From assembly GCA_019636475.1 (NCBI GenBank), contig JAHBXN010000009.1:62001-126000 (forward strand): a stretch of DNA of 64,000 bases, given 5' to 3'. A model generated the notes under the pieces. The model was not told where the DNA came from. It did not search any database and was given only the letters and a program-made list of their open reading frames with translations. Source of the stretch: Phycisphaerae bacterium. Its GTDB lineage: Bacteria; Planctomycetota; Phycisphaerae; UBA1845; UTPLA1. The position numbers and the translations under genes were made by a program. Below, piece after piece: positions 40,795 through 49,596 of the stretch. Position 1 is the stretch's first letter, and every line of letters begins with the position of its first letter.

Positions 40795-43728
40795 TCAGGA
40801 TCGCTTCGCTGTCGCACGTATTGCCGGCAGCGGGTTTCCGTCCGGTGATTCGACGTGGACACAGAAACCCCAGTCGCCGCCGCCCTGGTTGATTTTCAGG
40901 AACAGTTCGTTTTCACCTTTCTTCAGTCTCACCGGCACGCGGTCCTGCTTTGATGTGTATGGCCGGCCGACATTTACGCGGAGGACTTCTTCACCATTAA
41001 AGCGCACGATGGCGCCATCATCGGTGCCGATGGCGAGGACGGCGTCCATGTCTTCGGGGGCGTCGAGGTAGGTCAGTGCATAGGCCACACTCTCATACAC
41101 CCGGCCGCCGAAGACATCGTCGAAGTCGATGAAGAATTCGTCGGCAAGGTTGGACTCGGGGGTGATCCGGCGCTCGACGAGTTGCCACTTGATCTTTCGG
41201 CCATCCCTTCCCTCGTATTCGGCGGCGAGGTCGATTTTCTCGTCCGGGGGGAGTTGGGTGTCAAAGGATTTGGCGAAAGGCACATCGAAAGGACCGAGGA
41301 TCTGCCAGGCGCCGATGGAGGGCAGAAGTGTCTGGGTCAATGGCAGTGTAAGACTGCGGGCCTTGTTGCGGAGCGTCAGCCGCCCTTCGAGGACCGTTGT
41401 CTGCGTGATGGGTTCGATCGGAAAGACGACCGACGACAAGCCGCCGCCGGATGTTCGTCCGGACACGGCCTTGAGCGGTTGGATAGAACGATCGCCCTGC
41501 AAGAATGCGACCTCCGCGGTCCAGTTACCGAGGCCGAGTTGACCGCGGGTCAATTCCCATTCGACTGTCACGGTATCCGGCTCGTCCGGCCCTTTGGATG
41601 GTGTGTATTTCATTCGTCGGTAGATGCCCAGCAGCCGAGTCATCAGTCGTTGTTTGATCCGGGTGTCTTCATCGGATTCAAGAAACCGAGTGACGAGATT
41701 CCACGTCCGGGTGTCGAGGCCGCCCTCAGGCTGCGCCGGATCGGGTCCCAGACGTGATTCAATCTCCGCCAGGAGCGACAGGTATGCGGATTCATCCTTA
41801 TCCGCCGCGGTCGCACTACTGAGGTCGAATTCACGTGCGCGGATCGGCCTCGGGTCGTCGTCGCCACCTTTTGACATGCGATCGCCGAGCGGAATCTTCG
41901 CTCCGGCCCGGGCGAAGAGCGGGATTTCGTCAAGCGGGACAATCAACCGCGCGGTCGCAGGGCCTTCATACCGCCGGCCTGTAAACCAGTTCACCCATTT
42001 CCCGGGCGGAAGCCACACCTCAACCATCGCGCAGCCGCTGATCGGGTCGGCTGGCTCCACAACGGGCGATACGAGCAGGTCGTCACCAAACATGTATTGG
42101 TTCTTCCACGCGTACGACTCCTCCATCTCCGGCCATTCATAATAAAGCGGCCGGCAGAGAGGAATGCCTGTGTCGTGGCACCGTCGGGCCATCGCGTAGA
42201 TGTAGGGGATCAGCTCGTAGCGGAACTGGTATGCTTTTCTCGCGGCTTCAAAATACTCGGTCGGGAATTTCCAGATTCGTCGCTCGGCCAGCGGATTCTT
42301 CGTCGTGTGGGTGCGGAGGATGGGACTCAAGGCGCCCCATTGAATCCAGCGCACATACAGCTCCGGATCGACCGGCCCCGGCTGGTGGCCGCCGATGTCG
42401 TGACTCCAATAGGCATAGCCCACATTGCCGGCCGTCGCGGTGAAGTAGGGTTGGAATGCGAGCGAAGGCCAGTTGCAGAAAGTGTCACCGGAAAAGCCGA
42501 TCTGATAGCGATGGTTACCCAGGCCGCCCCACCGACTGAAGATCAGCGGCCTCCTGCCGGTTTCCCCTTCGCGGTCAACCATGTCCTGCCAGTGGAGATG
42601 ATTCAGCGCGATCAGCGGATCGAGATTTCTGATCTTCGTGTGTGTGCCCTGCTGCCAATCCATCCACCAGAAGTCGACGCCGATCTTCTCCAAGGGATGA
42701 TGCAGATATTTGAAATAGGCGTCCATGTATTTCGGATCGGTACAATCGAACAGCACGCGCTCGATCTTTTGTGGGTCGAGGCCCATCGCCTTGCAGACAT
42801 CGGGGAACGCCCTCTCATGTTTGCCGACCCCGTCTGCGGGATGCAGATTCAGAGTCACCCTCAAGCCCTGCTGATGAGCCCACTTGAGAAAGCCCTCCGG
42901 ATCAGGAAAGTACTGCGAATTCCATGTGTAACCGGTCCATCCATCGAGGTGCCAGTCCATGTCGATGACGAGCACGTCGAGCGGCACCCCATTGGCCTTA
43001 AATTCGGCAACAAGCTCGCGCAGTTCCGCATCGCGATAGGCCCAGTAACGCGACCACCACGCTCCGAATACAAACCGCGGCGGCAGTGGAATTTTCCCGG
43101 CGATCTTCGTGAAATCGCCGAGCGCTTTTTTGTATTCATGCCCATAGCCGAAGTAGTACCAATCCAGCGCGGCTGCATCCGCGCGCTCGGCAAACCATTG
43201 CCGGCCGTCGAGCTTGTCGAAGACCGGCCTGTCTGAATCATCGACGATTGCCCAGCCGTCCCGGGAGAGAATTCCCTTTTCAAGCGGCGTCGCGCCATTG
43301 ACACCATCAAGCGTTCGACAGGTTCCCAGCAGGTTGCCGGTGTCCGGCGTGCCCGGCGTCCAAACGTGCGGTCGCTTGTTGAATTCAAACACCTGAGTGA
43401 TCGACAGATTGTGCCTGTCGAAGGGTTTGCCGTTGTCGCGATACCGAACAGACACGCTTGAGGTTTTCAGGACGTGCATGCCGGAAGGATCGACGATGTG
43501 TTCGAAGGCGGCCGCCGGCGTGCGGTCGATGAATGCCAGCGACGGTCGATCCTCGAAACGACCGTCCGCGGACCACTCCAATCGAATCAGGCACGGTGTT
43601 AACGCAGTGAACCGGGCGCGGCCGATGTTGACGATCGCGCCGGCGCCGGGCTGCGAAGCCGACTCCTGTGCGGCAGCGACGCACGGTAGAATCACCATTA
43701 CAAACGCAGCGAGCAGCCGGGAGCGCAT
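40795..43728 (-). CDS. secreted GH31 alpha-glycosidase
   Basis: 977 residues; ATG 43728 follows GGAGG at nine bases, preferred over an ATG 19 codons upstream. Signal peptide MRSRLLAAFVMVILPCVAAA, then a Gln/Ser/Pro linker and the GH31 fold. Likely nucleophile Asp357 (WWMDWQQG) and acid/base Asp415 (FSGDTFCNWP) are 58 residues apart, as usual. The last 250 residues form an added beta domain (GRVYESVAYALTYLDAPEDM). It removes alpha-glucosyl or alpha-xylosyl residues outside the cytoplasm. Divergent from a sugar ABC transporter. Confidence 0.85.
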   Translation of the reverse strand: MRSRLLAAFVMVILPCVAAAQESASQPGAGAIVNIGRARFTALTPCLIRLEWSADGRFEDRPSLAFIDRTPAAAFEHIVDPSGMHVLKTSSVSVRYRDNGKPFDRHNLSITQVFEFNKRPHVWTPGTPDTGNLLGTCRTLDGVNGATPLEKGILSRDGWAIVDDSDRPVFDKLDGRQWFAERADAAALDWYYFGYGHEYKKALGDFTKIAGKIPLPPRFVFGAWWSRYWAYRDAELRELVAEFKANGVPLDVLVIDMDWHLDGWTGYTWNSQYFPDPEGFLKWAHQQGLRVTLNLHPADGVGKHERAFPDVCKAMGLDPQKIERVLFDCTDPKYMDAYFKYLHHPLEKIGVDFWWMDWQQGTHTKIRNLDPLIALNHLHWQDMVDREGETGRRPLIFSRWGGLGNHRYQIGFSGDTFCNWPSLAFQPYFTATAGNVGYAYWSHDIGGHQPGPVDPELYVRWIQWGALSPILRTHTTKNPLAERRIWKFPTEYFEAARKAYQFRYELIPYIYAMARRCHDTGIPLCRPLYYEWPEMEESYAWKNQYMFGDDLLVSPVVEPADPISGCAMVEVWLPPGKWVNWFTGRRYEGPATARLIVPLDEIPLFARAGAKIPLGDRMSKGGDDDPRPIRAREFDLSSATAADKDESAYLSLLAEIESRLGPDPAQPEGGLDTRTWNLVTRFLESDEDTRIKQRLMTRLLGIYRRMKYTPSKGPDEPDTVTVEWELTRGQLGLGNWTAEVAFLQGDRSIQPLKAVSGRTSGGGLSSVVFPIEPITQTTVLEGRLTLRNKARSLTLPLTQTLLPSIGAWQILGPFDVPFAKSFDTQLPPDEKIDLAAEYEGRDGRKIKWQLVERRITPESNLADEFFIDFDDVFGGRVYESVAYALTYLDAPEDMDAVLAIGTDDGAIVRFNGEEVLRVNVGRPYTSKQDRVPVRLKKGENELFLKINQGGGDWGFCVHVESPDGNPLPAIRATAKRS

Positions 43729-43785
43729 GGAGCGACCTCCGAACAGAAGCGTGTCATGGACGGATGCAGTAGAGACAACCGGCAT

Positions 43786-43799
43786 ATTAAACGTTTTAC
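43786..43799. promoter_or_regulatory. LacI-family operator-like site
   Basis: ATTAAACGTTTTAC contains the perfect 8-bp palindrome AAACGTTT (43789-43796), the core of many LacI/GalR-family operators. It lies in the 150-base gap between the GH31 gene and the divergent ABC transporter. No regulator gene is in this window, so control of both is a hypothesis. Confidence 0.4.
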
Positions 43800-43877
43800 T
43801 TCATTTACACGAGCCGAATTGTTCGACACAATCCGTCCGCCGGCGTCAACGTCCGGCAGCGGCGACCAAGAGCACTC

Positions 43878-44924
43878 ATGGCGGCGAACCGAATTGAAAA
43901 TCTGATTCGTTCCCAACAAGCCGGCCTGGTGTGTGTCGTCTTTATTCTCTATGTCGCGCTCGCGGCCTTCGGTGGTTCGGTCGAGCGGGACGGAGTCCGG
44001 GTTAACACGTTTCTCCAACTGGCCAGCCAAGACCTGCTCTACAAAGAGACCGCCTATTGGGCCGTCATGGCGATCGGCGCGACGCTCGTCATCATTTCAG
44101 GCGGAATCGATCTATCGATCGGATCCGTTTACTGCCTGTCGGCCGTCACCGCGGGGCTGTTTTTTCAGGCCGTTGGTCCGTCGGGCGAAGCCGCAGGCGC
44201 ATCGGCGGCCTGGGTTCTGCCTGCCGGAGTGTTGATCTGCCTCGGCACCGGCGCGGTCTGCGGCCTTGCCAATGGAGTCATGATCACGGCACTCGGCGTT
44301 CACCCCTTCATCATCACGCTCGGCACCATGGCGATTTACCGCGGCATCGCCTTTGTCATGACGGGCGGCCAGACGCTGCGCAATTTTCCCGAATCGCTCA
44401 CTCACGGCTTTGTCGGCATGAATATAGGCGGCCTGTACCCCGTGCCCGCGTTCATCATGATCGCGTGCGTCCTTGCGGCGGCGTTTCTCATGAACAACAG
44501 CATTGCCGGGCGGCACGTCTATGCCGTCGGCGGGAACGAATTGGCCAGCCTCTATTCCGGCGTCCGAGTCAAGCGCGTCAAGATCGGCGTCTACACGGTG
44601 TCGGGACTGACCGGCGGCCTGGCGGCACTGATTCTTCTGGGCGACTATGGTTCGGCAAATTCCAATACCGGCTTTGGATATGAACTCAACGTGATCGCCG
44701 CGTCGGTCGTCGGTGGCGCGAGCCTGTCGGGCGGCCGCGGCAGCGCATTCGGCGCATTTCTCGGTGCGCTGGTGATCAAGCTGATCGAAAAGGCCATCGT
44801 GATATTTCAGATCAACCAGGAATACAGCAGGATCATCATCGGCATGGTGGTAATCTGCGCGGTGGTGCTGGACCGCTTCAGCGCAAGAATGATGGAACGA
44901 CGCATGACGCGCGGCAATGCATGA
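43878..44924 (+). CDS. sugar ABC transporter permease (RbsC type)
   Basis: 348 residues with about eight to ten hydrophobic segments and the family motif [20 protein letters not shown]. Also [20 protein letters not shown] and [20 protein letters not shown], typical of ribose/galactose/xylose-type permeases. It forms the inner-membrane channel for the binding protein and ATPase that follow. ATGA overlap region with the next gene. Confidence 0.88.
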   Translation: MAANRIENLIRSQQAGLVCVVFILYVALAAFGGSVERDGVRVNTFLQLASQDLLYKETAYWAVMAIGATLVIISGGIDLSIGSVYCLSAVTAGLFFQAVGPSGEAAGASAAWVLPAGVLICLGTGAVCGLANGVMITALGVHPFIITLGTMAIYRGIAFVMTGGQTLRNFPESLTHGFVGMNIGGLYPVPAFIMIACVLAAAFLMNNSIAGRHVYAVGGNELASLYSGVRVKRVKIGVYTVSGLTGGLAALILLGDYGSANSNTGFGYELNVIAASVVGGASLSGGRGSAFGAFLGALVIKLIEKAIVIFQINQEYSRIIIGMVVICAVVLDRFSARMMERRMTRGNA

Positions 44925-44959
44925 AAGGCCGGCACGTCACCAAGCGGGGAGAACCTTCG

Positions 44960-45970
44960 ATGAATACGAGACAGATGCCAGTCCATTTTTTCGCGTGGCT
45001 GATTCCCTTCGCTGTATTATCCTGCGACTCAAAGCCACAGAACACCGCACCGACAAGCGACCCATCCACCGGGCGAAAAAACGCCTACAAGATTGCCCTG
45101 ATCGCCAAGAGCCAGGGGAACCAGGTTTTCCAGGCCGCCCGTGTCGGCGCGGAAGATGCGGCCGTGGAGATCGGCGAAAAACTGGGCATGAAGATCACAA
45201 TCGATTGGCGCACGCCCAATGAGGAAGACGCCCAGAAACAGGCCGAATACGTCGAGCAACTGGCACTGCAGGGCGTGGACGGCATCGCCATCAGTTGCAG
45301 TGATGCCGCAACCGTGGCATTCGCAATCAATCGGGCCGTCGATCGTGGAACCGTCGTCATGTGCTTCGACTCCGACGCGCCGACCAGCAAAAGGCTCTGC
45401 TACTTCGGCATCGACGACGTCGAGTGCGGCCGTACCGTCATGCAGGAGACCGCTAAGTTGCTGGGCGAGGCCGGCGGCAAGGTCGCGGTCCTTGCCGGCA
45501 ATCAGACAGCGCCGAACCTTCAGGCCCGCGTGCGCGGCGTGCGCGAGGAGGCCGCGAACCATCCGAACATCCGAATCGTCGATGTCTATTACCACGCCGA
45601 GACGCCGCAAGATGCAACCGCCAAAGTCGAGGAGGTGCAGACGGTCCAACCGGACATCGCGGCGTGGGCGATGGTCGGTGGATGGCCGCTGTTCACCGAT
45701 TCGCTTCTGAAATGGCCGCCGGGCAGGGTGAAAATTGTCGCCGTCGATGCGCTGCCGGAGGAACTTGAATATGTCCGCCGCGGCGTCGCCCAGACGCTGA
45801 TCGCTCAGCAGGTCTACGAATGGGGATATCGGAGCGTGGAGATTCTGATCGACAAGCTGCATTTTAAAAAAGACCCGCCCGCCACGCGTGTCATCGGCCA
45901 ACTGACGCCGGTCACGCTTGAGAATGTCGACGAGTACGCCCGGAACTGGCGAAAATGGCTGCGCAAATAG
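44960..45970 (+). CDS. sugar ABC transporter substrate-binding lipoprotein
   Basis: 336 residues from ATG 44960 with GGGGAG eight bases upstream; an in-frame ATG at 44921 overlaps the permease stop. Signal peptide with lipobox AVLSC. The mature protein has a Peripla_BP_4 fold: YKIALIAKSQGNQVFQAARV, GVDGIAISCSDAATVAFAIN and VPVVMCFDSDAP-type hinge sequence. It captures a sugar in the periplasm for the RbsC-type permease. Confidence 0.85.
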   Translation: MNTRQMPVHFFAWLIPFAVLSCDSKPQNTAPTSDPSTGRKNAYKIALIAKSQGNQVFQAARVGAEDAAVEIGEKLGMKITIDWRTPNEEDAQKQAEYVEQLALQGVDGIAISCSDAATVAFAINRAVDRGTVVMCFDSDAPTSKRLCYFGIDDVECGRTVMQETAKLLGEAGGKVAVLAGNQTAPNLQARVRGVREEAANHPNIRIVDVYYHAETPQDATAKVEEVQTVQPDIAAWAMVGGWPLFTDSLLKWPPGRVKIVAVDALPEELEYVRRGVAQTLIAQQVYEWGYRSVEILIDKLHFKKDPPATRVIGQLTPVTLENVDEYARNWRKWLRK

Positions 45971-46019
45971 ACTCCGCGGAATGTGATTCGAGAAGTAACA
46001 CGCAACGGCCGAGGCGCCC

Positions 46020-47501
46020 GTGCTCCTTCAGTTCGACAACATCACGAAGCGATTTCCGGGCATCACCGCGCTTGACCGCGTCTCTTTCGCCGTTGAATCC
46101 GGCGAGTGCCACGCCATCATGGGCGAAAACGGTGCGGGGAAAAGCACGCTCGGAAAGATCGTCGGCGGTATCCTCGCGGCCGACGGTGGCCGCCTTCTCC
46201 TTGACGGCCGACCGGTTCGATTCCGCTCGCCAAGAGAGGCTGCAACGGCAGGCATCGCCATCGTTCATCAGGAACTCGCGTTGTGCCCGAATCTGCCGAT
46301 CGCGGAGAACCTCTTTCTCGGCGCTCTTCCGGCGCGTCGCGGTCTGCTCCGGCGAAGACACCTGCACCGCTCAACCGAAAGACTGCTCGCCGAGGTCGGG
46401 CTCGATGTCGATCCCACGACACCGATGAATCGGCTATCCACCGCACAGGAGCAACTCGTCCAGATCGCGGCCGCTGTCGGGCGCGGTGCGAGAATCATCG
46501 TCCTCGACGAACCCACCAGCTCACTCACCCAGCCGGATGCCGAACGCATATTTGAACTGATGCAGCGCCTTCGGTCCGCCGGGGCCACCATGCTCTACGT
46601 CTCCCACCGCATGGATGAGATCAAACGGCTTTGCGGCCGTGCCACCATTCTTCGCGACGGGCGATACATCACCACCGTGCGCACCGCTGATACAAGCGAC
46701 GATGATATCGTGCGTCACATGATCGACAGACCCTTCGACGCATACTGCCCGCGGCACGCCGTGCAGCCGCCCGGAGAAGCCCGTTTGTGCCTGGAGCATC
46801 TTTCCGGCAGCGCGTTTCGCGATGTGTCATTTGAGGTGCGCGCAGGCGAGATCGTCGGTCTTGCGGGGCTGGTGGGCGCCGGCCGCACCGAGGTCGCCCG
46901 CGCCATCTTCGGGATCGATCCGATCAGCGCCGGTCGCATTTTGCTGAACGGACGAGCCGTTGACATCAACTCACCGCGTCAGGCCGTTTCCGCGGGCATC
47001 GGCCTTCTGCCCGAAGACCGAAAGCGACAAGCGCTCGTGTTGTCGATGACCTGCAAGCAAAACATGTCATTGCCGTCGCTGGAGTGCCTCGGCGGCGGCC
47101 GACTGCTGATCAATCACCGAGCCGAACGCGCGCTGGCGACTCACTTCTTCTCAGCGCTGCGAGTCAGAGCGCCGGACATTGATTCACCCATCGCCGGATT
47201 GTCGGGCGGGAACCAGCAGAAGATCGCGCTGGCCCGATGGCTAGCGCGGCGATGCGGCGTACTGATCCTTGATGAGCCGACACGCGGCGTGGACATCGGA
47301 GCGAAGGCGGAGATTCACGCGATGATCGATGAACTGGCAGCCAACGGGATGGCGGTACTGCTGATCAGCTCCGAGTTGCCGGAACTGCTGCGGCTCAGCG
47401 CGCGGATCCTGGTGTTGACCGGGGGGCGCATCGCGGGCGAACTGTCTCGTGCGGATGCGACGCAGGAAAATCTCATGCGGCTCATGGCCGGCGCGGCCTG
47501 A
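46020..47501 (+). CDS. sugar ABC transporter ATP-binding protein (RbsA type)
   Basis: 493 residues from GTG 46020. Two tandem ABC domains. The first has Walker A GENGAGKST, signature-like LSTAQEQLVQIA and Walker B IIVLDEPTSSL. The second has the degenerate P-loop GLVGAGRTE usual for this family, signature LSGGNQQKIALARWL and Walker B VLILDEPTRGVD. It powers uptake with the two genes before it. Gene order is permease, binding protein, ATPase. Confidence 0.9.
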   Translation: MLLQFDNITKRFPGITALDRVSFAVESGECHAIMGENGAGKSTLGKIVGGILAADGGRLLLDGRPVRFRSPREAATAGIAIVHQELALCPNLPIAENLFLGALPARRGLLRRRHLHRSTERLLAEVGLDVDPTTPMNRLSTAQEQLVQIAAAVGRGARIIVLDEPTSSLTQPDAERIFELMQRLRSAGATMLYVSHRMDEIKRLCGRATILRDGRYITTVRTADTSDDDIVRHMIDRPFDAYCPRHAVQPPGEARLCLEHLSGSAFRDVSFEVRAGEIVGLAGLVGAGRTEVARAIFGIDPISAGRILLNGRAVDINSPRQAVSAGIGLLPEDRKRQALVLSMTCKQNMSLPSLECLGGGRLLINHRAERALATHFFSALRVRAPDIDSPIAGLSGGNQQKIALARWLARRCGVLILDEPTRGVDIGAKAEIHAMIDELAANGMAVLLISSELPELLRLSARILVLTGGRIAGELSRADATQENLMRLMAGAA

Positions 47502-47526
47502 CAAACCCCACGATGCCGAACAGGTG

Positions 47527-48342
47527 TCACCGATATTGCTGCGGCAGGACATCCTCCAATGCGCACACGCGGGCCCCGTCGTTGACTGCCGCCCGCACCC
47601 ATGTCTGCCAATGCTCCATCCGGTCCATGTCCTCGGCAAGAATCCACGGATGGAACACGATCGACGCGAAGTGTTTCTGCTGCATCGCCTTTCGCAGGAC
47701 GCGAAGGTGCTTTGAGATCACGGCGTCGCGCGTTTCATCGCTGCGGCGCAGGCCCCGATCGTCGGTGTAAGTCGGAATCCGCACGACCGCGGGCGGACCT
47801 TTGACGATCAGGTAAGGTCGCTTTGCGTGGTCGTGCTCCGCGCTGTATCTGAAATTCTGCCTCGCAAGCTCCTGGCACAGACGCATGTCCCAATGAGATC
47901 GCGGCGCGCGAAAACCGATCGGGCGATAGCCCCGCTTCGTGAAGGCCGAGCGACACGAAAACACCAGCTGACGCACGGCATCGTCAGTCAGACTTTTCGG
48001 CGATTCATCCGCGAATCCCAGCACGGAAATCTCGTGACCGGCATCGGCGATCGTCGCGAGATGATCCGGCGCGACATCGCAAAGTTTCGCCGGGCAGTTG
48101 AACGTCGCGCGGACTTTCAGGTCCTTCAACGTCTTGAGGATGGTCTGCATGCCGACGTCAAACAGGTATTCGCTCTCATACAACAGGCCGCGCTCAAAAT
48201 TGAAGCACAGGCCGATCGTAGGGCGATCGATCGGCAACTCGATGTGGGCCGGCGCCTCAGCGGCGCTTTTCCTGAACCGGCTGAAGAGTTTCCCGAACAA
48301 TCCCACGGACTCCTGAAAGAACAACGAAACGATACAACGCAC
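47527..48342 (-). CDS. NodB-like polysaccharide deacetylase fold, degenerate
   Basis: 271 residues. The fold is recognisable from IGLCFNFERGLLYESEYLFD, VRATFNCPAKL, ISVLGFADES and GYRPIGFRAPRSHWD. The usual metal-site motifs are altered: FDDG reads FNFERG, and the His-x3-His pair reads GHEISVLG. It may be a divergent or inactive deacetylase. Last gene of the LPS-core operon, so it could act on a core or surface glycan. Confidence 0.6.
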   Translation of the reverse strand: MRCIVSLFFQESVGLFGKLFSRFRKSAAEAPAHIELPIDRPTIGLCFNFERGLLYESEYLFDVGMQTILKTLKDLKVRATFNCPAKLCDVAPDHLATIADAGHEISVLGFADESPKSLTDDAVRQLVFSCRSAFTKRGYRPIGFRAPRSHWDMRLCQELARQNFRYSAEHDHAKRPYLIVKGPPAVVRIPTYTDDRGLRRSDETRDAVISKHLRVLRKAMQQKHFASIVFHPWILAEDMDRMEHWQTWVRAAVNDGARVCALEDVLPQQYR

Positions 48343-48369
48343 TCTCGCCGGCCACGCCGATTTGCAGAC

Positions 48370-49551
48370 TCACGACGACAGGGCCGCGGCCGATCGTTTC
48401 TGACTGACAATTTCCTGAAAGACCGCTTCCAACTCTGACACATGCCGACGCATGTGAATGCGCTCCCGCAACAGCAGCGCACTCTCCGACATGCGCTGAC
48501 GAAGAGCGGGCGACATCAGATCGGTGATTCGACGCGCCCACATCCCGGTGTCGTCCGGCGTCTGGATCACGAATCCCTCGCATCCATCGCGAATCACCTC
48601 CGACGCGCCGTTGAAGGCCGTCGTGATCGCGGGGACGCCGAAATACAGCGACTCCAGCACCACGCGGCTGCACGGATCGTAATAGGTCGGATGAACGCAC
48701 ACATCGCTCGCGCAAAAAAGTGCGGCCGCCCGCTGCGACGGTCCGAGAAAGGTCACCGACTGCTGCAAGCCGCAGGCATCGATCCTGCGTTGAAAAGGCA
48801 CGATGTTGTCCCGTCCCACGACCAGTAGGCGAACGTTGTGCCGCCCCCCCACCTGCAGCCGCGACATCGTCTCGATCAGCGGATACAGACCTTTGAGCCT
48901 GAAGTTATGGGCAAGGAAGAGCAGTAGCAGCGTGTCATCCGAAACGCCCAGCTCGCCGCGAACCTCCGCGCGCAGACGCGCTCGCTCGGCATCATCGGGC
49001 AGGGTGGGACAAACGCCGTTGAATATCACCCGCGCTCTCGGCGGCAGGACGTTGTAATACGTCTCGCACTGACGCGCGACGTAGTTGGACACGCAGGCGA
49101 TCAACGGCCCGCCCGCCCGAAACACCCGGCGCTCCAGTTCGAGCATGGTCCGCTGCTTCACGTTCAACGCCAGCAGGGCGCGCTTCAGCAGACGGCGCGA
49201 AGCCGTCGGCCGCGTGAACACGTTCCGGGACATCGTCTCGACCAGCAGGCCCCCGCGCGGCTGGTACACGTCGGCCTCCGGCATCGGTGCGATCGCATGA
49301 ACGATGTCAAAGCCGTGTTTACGCACATAAGCCGCGGCCCGTTTTGCGAAAACGATCGGCCGGCGGGATGCCAGCAGCGACGGCGCGTTGATCGTGTGGA
49401 TCGTAATGTCAGGCGACGACTGCGCATTGGTCGCCGTAATGACGTGCACATCATGGTCGCGCTCACGAAGCAATCGGCAAAGCTCCAGCGTGGATGTCTC
49501 CGCGCCGCCACGCCATGCCTCCATTCGCTCGATGACCACGCCGATTTTCAC
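48370..49551 (-). CDS. GT4 glycosyltransferase, LPS core (WaaG-like)
   Basis: 393 residues from GTG (GGAG five bases upstream). MKIGVVIERMEAWRGGAETS at the start and the C-terminal VHPTYYDPCSRVVLESLYFG, PAITTAFNGASEV with the conserved donor Glu match WaaG-type core glucosyltransferases. Located right after kinase genes, as waaG-waaP clusters are arranged. Confidence 0.82.
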   Translation of the reverse strand: MKIGVVIERMEAWRGGAETSTLELCRLLRERDHDVHVITATNAQSSPDITIHTINAPSLLASRRPIVFAKRAAAYVRKHGFDIVHAIAPMPEADVYQPRGGLLVETMSRNVFTRPTASRRLLKRALLALNVKQRTMLELERRVFRAGGPLIACVSNYVARQCETYYNVLPPRARVIFNGVCPTLPDDAERARLRAEVRGELGVSDDTLLLLFLAHNFRLKGLYPLIETMSRLQVGGRHNVRLLVVGRDNIVPFQRRIDACGLQQSVTFLGPSQRAAALFCASDVCVHPTYYDPCSRVVLESLYFGVPAITTAFNGASEVIRDGCEGFVIQTPDDTGMWARRITDLMSPALRQRMSESALLLRERIHMRRHVSELEAVFQEIVSQKRSAAALSS

Positions 49552-49596
49552 GTCAGCTCCGATTCGACTCGCGGCCGCGACTGTGCTGCCCGTCCT

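Noticed and set aside
42097-43236. 379-codon plus-strand frame
   Set aside because: Lies wholly antisense to the GH31 gene, whose catalytic motifs prove the minus strand; long antisense frames are normal in GC-rich DNA.
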